From positions 182,667 to 246,666 of the forward strand of contig NZ_KB907802.1 of assembly GCF_000382225.1 (NCBI RefSeq): a stretch of DNA of 64,000 nucleotides, in the 5' to 3' direction. Source of the DNA: Hymenobacter aerophilus DSM 13606. GTDB taxonomy: Bacteria; Bacteroidota; Bacteroidia; Cytophagales; Hymenobacteraceae. Position numbers and translations under genes: made by a program. The notes below the pieces were generated by a model that worked only from the letters and a program-made list of their open reading frames with translations, was not told the DNA's origin and did no database searches. Positions 60,725 through 64,000 of the stretch are shown here, one piece after another; the stretch's first letter is position 1, and each line of letters starts with the position of its first letter.

Positions 60725-62911
60725 CTAATACCCCAGCAACTCGGCCAGGGCGGCGGCTACTTTGTCGGGGTTGGGCAGCATCTGGCGTTCCAGCTCCACG
60801 TTGAGGGCAATGGCGGGCAGGTTGGCGGCGCCGAGGGTGAACACGGGCGCATCAAGTTGGCGGAAGCAATGGCGCTGGATGCGGCCGGCCAGGCTCTCAG
60901 CGAAGGAGTTCAGGAGCGGTTCCTCGGTGAGCACCAGGGCCTTGCCGTGGCGCTGTACGGCCGCCTGCACCGCCTCCCAGTCGAGGGGGTTGAGGGTGCG
61001 CAGGTCCAGGATTTCAACCTGGCCGGGGAACTGCCGGCTGGCCGTGCGGGCCCAGTGCACGCCCATGCCGTAGGTGATAACCACGCAGGTTTCGCCGCTT
61101 TCGAGCTTGCGCGCATCGGCCGGCTGGAAAACGTTGGCCTTACCCAGCGGGATGACGTAGCCGGCGGCGGGCTCGGTCGTTTTGGCTTCCTCGGTGCCGG
61201 GCACCTTGCTCCAGTACAGGCCCTTGTGCTCCAGTAGCACCACCGGGTTGGGGTCGAGGAAAGCGGCGCGTAGCAGGCCTTTCATGTCGGCGGCGTTGCT
61301 GGGGTACACCACTTTTATGCCCCGGATAGTGAGCAGCGTGCTTTCGATGGAGCCCGAGTGGTAGGGCCCGCCCCCGCCGTAGGCCCCGATGGGCACCCGA
61401 ATCAGGCTCTGCACCGGAAACTGGCCGTTGCTCAGGTAGCACGACTTGCTCAGCTCCTCGACCAGCTGGTTGAGGCCGGGCCAGATGTAATCGGCAAACT
61501 GGATTTCGACGATGGGCTTGGCCCCCACGGCGCTCATGCCGGCCGTGCTGCCCACAATGTAGGCCTCCTGAATGGGCGTGTTGAACACGCGGGCGTCGCC
61601 GTACTTTTTGGCCAGCAGGGCCGCCTCGCGGAACACGCCGCCCAGCTCGCCGCCCACGTCCTGGCCGTAGAACAGGGCCTCGGGAAACTCGCGCAGAATG
61701 TCGTCGACGGCGTGCAGGGCGGCATCCACCATCAGGGCCTTATCGGCGCCGGCGGGGGCCCGCTCGCCGGCTTCCTCGGTTACGGCCGGCGGGGCAAACT
61801 CGTGGTCGGCAAACGTGGCCGGGTCGGGGTTGGGGGCCGCCAGGGCGCGCGCGTAGTCGGCCTGCACGGTGGCGCGGGCCTCGTCGGCCAGCTGCTGCAG
61901 CTCATCTTCCGCGAAGCCCATTGCCAGCAACTGCTCGTGGAAGCGGGGCAGCGGGTCGTTTACAGTATGCTCGGCCAGGTTGTCGCCGCGGTACCACTCG
62001 CGGCGCACGCCGCTGGTGTGGTGGCCCAGCAGCGGGCAGCGGGCGTGCACCAGCACCGGCCCGCGCCGGGCGCGCACGTAGTCGGCAGCCTCCTGCATGG
62101 TGGCGTAGCTGGCCAGGAAATCGGCCCCGTCGGTCTGCAAACGGTGCAGGCCCTTGAAGCCGGCGGCAAACTCGTAGGCGTTCATCGTGCGCATTTCGCG
62201 GCCGGTGGCCGAAATGCCCCACTCGTTGTCCTGCACCAGAAAGATGATGGGCAGCTGGTGCAGCACAGCCATTTGCAGGGCCTCGCTCACCTCGCCCTCC
62301 GTCATGGCGCCGTCACCAATCGAGCAGATTACCAGCGAATTATCATCATACTCCCCAGTCGGAACCGAGGCGTACAGGCCGGGCACCGGCTGGCCGCTTT
62401 CGTAGAAGTCGCGCGGGTCGGCCTGCAGCAGGCCCACGCCCTGGCTTTCCAGGTACTTGATGCCCTGGGCCACGCCAGTAGCCGGAATGGCCTGCATGCC
62501 GGTGGCCGAGCTTTGGTGCGGGATGGTGGGGAAACCGGCCCGGCGCAGCGAAGGATGCGAGTAGTAGGTGCGGCCGCCCGAAAACGGGTCGTCGCGCTTG
62601 GCCATGAGCTGGAGCATGAGCTCGTAGGGCTGCATGCCGATGCCCAGCAGCATGGCGTCGTCGCGGTAGTAAGGCGCGGCGTAATCGTGGGGGCCCAGGC
62701 AGGTGGCGGCGGCCAGCTGGATGGCCTCGTGGCCGCGGGCCGTGGCGTGCACGTACTTGGCCGTCACGGCCTTGTTTTCTTCGTAGAGGCGGGCCAGCTC
62801 GTCGCCGGTGCGCATGAGGCGGTAGGCGCGGCGCAGCAGTTCGGGCGAGGCCTGGGTGGCAGCTGGGGCAGTCAAATCGATTTCCGGGGTGGGGGCGGTT
62901 TCGAAGTTCAT
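60725..62911 (-). CDS. Thiamin-diphosphate 2-oxo acid dehydrogenase E1, fused alpha and beta subunits
   Basis: 728 residues. Alpha part (about 25-370): RARGHEAIQLA-like ATARGHEAIQLAAA, DYAAPYYRDDA, ThDP motif GDGAMTEGEVSEALQMAVLHQLPIIFLVQDNEWGIS, RCPLLGHHTS. Beta part (about 390-728): ALMVDAALHAVDDILREFP, FNTPIQEAYIVGSTAGM, IGAYGGGGPYHSGSIE, VITYGMGVHWA. This is the E1 of the branched-chain keto-acid (2-oxoisovalerate) dehydrogenase complex or a close relative; Bacteroidetes often fuse both chains. E2 and E3 are elsewhere. Confidence 0.93.
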   Translation of the reverse strand: MNFETAPTPEIDLTAPAATQASPELLRRAYRLMRTGDELARLYEENKAVTAKYVHATARGHEAIQLAAATCLGPHDYAAPYYRDDAMLLGIGMQPYELMLQLMAKRDDPFSGGRTYYSHPSLRRAGFPTIPHQSSATGMQAIPATGVAQGIKYLESQGVGLLQADPRDFYESGQPVPGLYASVPTGEYDDNSLVICSIGDGAMTEGEVSEALQMAVLHQLPIIFLVQDNEWGISATGREMRTMNAYEFAAGFKGLHRLQTDGADFLASYATMQEAADYVRARRGPVLVHARCPLLGHHTSGVRREWYRGDNLAEHTVNDPLPRFHEQLLAMGFAEDELQQLADEARATVQADYARALAAPNPDPATFADHEFAPPAVTEEAGERAPAGADKALMVDAALHAVDDILREFPEALFYGQDVGGELGGVFREAALLAKKYGDARVFNTPIQEAYIVGSTAGMSAVGAKPIVEIQFADYIWPGLNQLVEELSKSCYLSNGQFPVQSLIRVPIGAYGGGGPYHSGSIESTLLTIRGIKVVYPSNAADMKGLLRAAFLDPNPVVLLEHKGLYWSKVPGTEEAKTTEPAAGYVIPLGKANVFQPADARKLESGETCVVITYGMGVHWARTASRQFPGQVEILDLRTLNPLDWEAVQAAVQRHGKALVLTEEPLLNSFAESLAGRIQRHCFRQLDAPVFTLGAANLPAIALNVELERQMLPNPDKVAAALAELLGY

Positions 62912-62952
62912 GAGCGGAGGGTGGGTGCTGGGGCGAAGTTACGAAAGGCGGA

Positions 62953-63130
62953 ATGGTGAACTGGTGAGGTGGTGAGGTGGTGAAATGGTGAAATGGTGAA
63001 ATGGTGAGTTTGACGTTCCGGCGGCCCAACTTGCACCAGCGGCGGTTCACCAGCCGCACCGGCCGCTCAACCAGGACCAGCCGCGCCAGCCGAACGTCAA
63101 CTCACCACCTCACCACCTCACCATCTCACC
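62953..63130. repeat. Palindrome with mirrored GGTGA/TCACC runs
   Basis: Left: GGTGAGGTGGTGAAATGG-type tandem repeats leading to GAGTTTGACGTTCCGGC; right: GCCGAACGTCAACTC followed by ACCACCTCACCACCTCACC. The loop of about 70 bases is GC-rich and partly self-paired. It lies in a divergent intergenic region (dehydrogenase minus, acetyltransferase plus). Confidence 0.8.
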
Positions 63131-63132
63131 GC

Positions 63133-63663
63133 ATGCTGCACCTCTACCCCGCCACCGCCGCCGACCTGCCGTCCCTCAACCGCCTCGTCAACCGCGCCTA
63201 CCGGGGCGAGGCCTCCCAGCAGGGCTGGACCACTGAGGCCGCCCTGCTCGCCGGCCAGCGCACCGACGAAGCCGATTTGCGCGAACAGCTCGACAAGCCC
63301 GGCGCGCAGTTTCTGCTGGCCCGCCGCGCCGCCGACGGCGAGTTAGTCGGCAGTGTATTTCTGCAGCAACAGGGCCCCGAGTTGTATTTGGGCATGCTTT
63401 CCGTGGAGCCCACGCAGCAGGCCGGCGGCATCGGCCGGCAGCTGGTGCAGGCCGCCGAAAGCCACGCCCGCGCCCTGGGCTGCCGCGCCGTGCGCATGAC
63501 CGTTATTTCGGTGCGCGCCGAGCTGCTGGCCTGGTACGAGCGCCTGGGCTACCAGCGCACCCCCGAAACCGTGGCCTTCCCCACCGATACCCGTTTCGGT
63601 GTGCCGCTGCAAGCCGAGCCGCTGGTGTTGCAGGTGTTGCGGAAGGAGTTGAATAGGGAATGA
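63133..63663 (+). CDS. GNAT-family N-acetyltransferase
   Basis: 176 residues from the ATG at 63133 (MLHLYPATAADLPSLNRLVN), right after the palindrome; the open frame upstream lies in repeats and is rejected. GNAT fold: LYLGMLSVEPTQQAGGIGRQLVQAAESHARALGC with acetyl-CoA binding pattern Q-x-x-G-I-G, then VRMTVISVRAELLAWYERLGY. Transfers an acetyl group from acetyl-CoA to an amine; substrate unknown. Confidence 0.9.
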   Translation: MLHLYPATAADLPSLNRLVNRAYRGEASQQGWTTEAALLAGQRTDEADLREQLDKPGAQFLLARRAADGELVGSVFLQQQGPELYLGMLSVEPTQQAGGIGRQLVQAAESHARALGCRAVRMTVISVRAELLAWYERLGYQRTPETVAFPTDTRFGVPLQAEPLVLQVLRKELNRE

Positions 63664-63678
63664 GCGGATGAATGAACG

Positions 63679-63738
63679 TAGTGAAAGAACGGTGTCATGC
63701 TTCGGCTTTGCTCAGCATGACACTGTTCTTTCTACTCA
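63679..63738. repeat. Palindrome (GTGTCATGC core) before the insertion sequence
   Basis: TAGTGAAAGAACGGTGTCATGC pairs with GCATGACACTGTTCTTTCTACT. Loop 14 bases. It ends directly at the inferred end of the IS element. Confidence 0.85.
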
Positions 63739-63739
63739 C

Positions 63740-64000
63740 TAGGAGCTGTTCTCAATTAAGGTAGAGCGTGATAACTCGTAGACAGATAAAGGAGTCAAAC
63801 GTGCGGTCCAGCTTATCGTAGCGGGTGGCTAAGCGTCTAAATTGCTTCATTTTGCTGAACGTCTGCTCAATGTGGTGTCGCTGCCGATAGGCCACTGGGT
63901 CGAAATGAGGCATGTTCTTGCGCCGTGGATTCGGCTTAATGACCGCCTTGGCTCCTGCCTGCGCTATCAGGGCCCGCAACGCATCACTGTCGTAGGCCGC
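63740..64000 (-). mobile_element. IS5-family insertion sequence, right part
   Basis: The transposase frame ends at 63752 and an end-like sequence GGAGCTGTTCTCAATTAAGG lies at about 63742-63761, overlapping the end of the gene as is common in compact IS5-family elements. The other end is outside the window, so the true terminal repeat and target duplication cannot be checked. Confidence 0.7.
63752..64000 (-). CDS. IS5-family transposase (C-terminal part, start outside window)
   Basis: At least 82 residues are visible: AYDSDALRALIAQAGAKAV (second Asp of the DDE triad in YDSD), VIKPNPRRKN, then YRQRHHIEQTFSKMKQFRRLATRYDKLDRTFDSF with Glu of the triad in the R-H-x-I-E-Q-x-F signature, ending VITLYLN. 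This is the C-terminal part of an IS5-type DDE transposase. An apparent ATG at 63979 is internal. Catalyses transposition of the element. Confidence 0.88.
   Translation of the reverse strand, partial: AAYDSDALRALIAQAGAKAVIKPNPRRKNMPHFDPVAYRQRHHIEQTFSKMKQFRRLATRYDKLDRTFDSFICLRVITLYLN

Overview
The window reads as chromosomal DNA of a high-GC member of the Bacteroidetes, most like Hymenobacter and relatives (Cytophagales). The signs are two proteins with C-terminal type IX secretion (T9SS) sorting domains, DUF5723, DUF2911 and DUF4259 proteins, lipoproteins, rarity of obvious Shine-Dalgarno sites, Bacteroidetes-type TAnnTTTG promoter elements, and intergenic palindromes of a kind I associate with this group. 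Genus is an inference from gene content, not from a marker gene.

Layout. 1-3 kb: an ATP-binding regulator (cut by the window edge) and a type I methyltransferase hsdM, separated by an array of 10-bp repeats; no hsdS or hsdR is visible. 3-7.4 kb: four exported proteins on the minus strand. 7.9-12.4 kb: a phage- or plasmid-like module, with a LexA-like autocleavable repressor facing a six-gene operon (Cro-like protein, two duplicated helix-turn-helix proteins, unknown protein, winged-helix replication-type protein, unknown protein). The winged-helix gene carries an array of palindromes read in two reading frames, the most unusual signal here. 12.7-17 kb: a LuxR-type response regulator broken by one in-frame TAG, an ECF sigma factor, a PAS histidine kinase and a cyanophycinase-like peptidase; a TACGTAAAARTG motif lies upstream of the sigma factor and peptidase genes. 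17-22 kb: an ABC-F ATPase, a row of SUKH/immunity-like genes, and the relic of a histidine kinase.

22-28.4 kb: a metal-homeostasis cluster, with a Zn/Cd-type P1B ATPase and an HMA chaperone on one strand and a Cu P1B ATPase, a cupredoxin and a TlpA thioredoxin on the other. 28.5-37.6 kb: a TPR histidine kinase, a lone CheB, a CheB-CheR-PAS fusion and a multi-PAS NarL-type histidine kinase, with no chemoreceptors nearby. 37.8-46 kb: half-size EamA permease, DUF4259, gpsA, HlyD-type adaptor plus TolC (no pump between them), serine deaminase beta subunit, tryptophan 2,3-dioxygenase family enzyme and a DUF2911 lipoprotein.

46.2-50 kb: a clear cobalamin riboswitch leads a hotdog thioesterase and a COG2509 FAD oxidoreductase, an unexpected B12-controlled pair; then an AT-rich island with a small hydrophobic ORF and a beta-barrel protein, and a CoA-binding protein. 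50.5-53.3 kb: an ECF sigma factor, its presumed membrane anti-sigma partner and an outer-membrane barrel protein. 53.4-60.5 kb: an rRNA/tRNA methyltransferase, a TamA/BamA-like lipoprotein and a 1.1-kb-codon T9SS cargo protein. 60.7-64 kb: a fused alpha-beta branched-chain (2-oxo acid) dehydrogenase E1, a GNAT acetyltransferase and the end of an IS5-family insertion sequence.

A theme across the window is long intergenic palindromes. At least three sequence families recur (cores GTCATCCTGAGC, CCCCAGCGGGGCGACAC and AGCTTGCAGCTTG), and at several sites locus-specific flanks of the core are also mirrored, giving stems of 40-70 bp.
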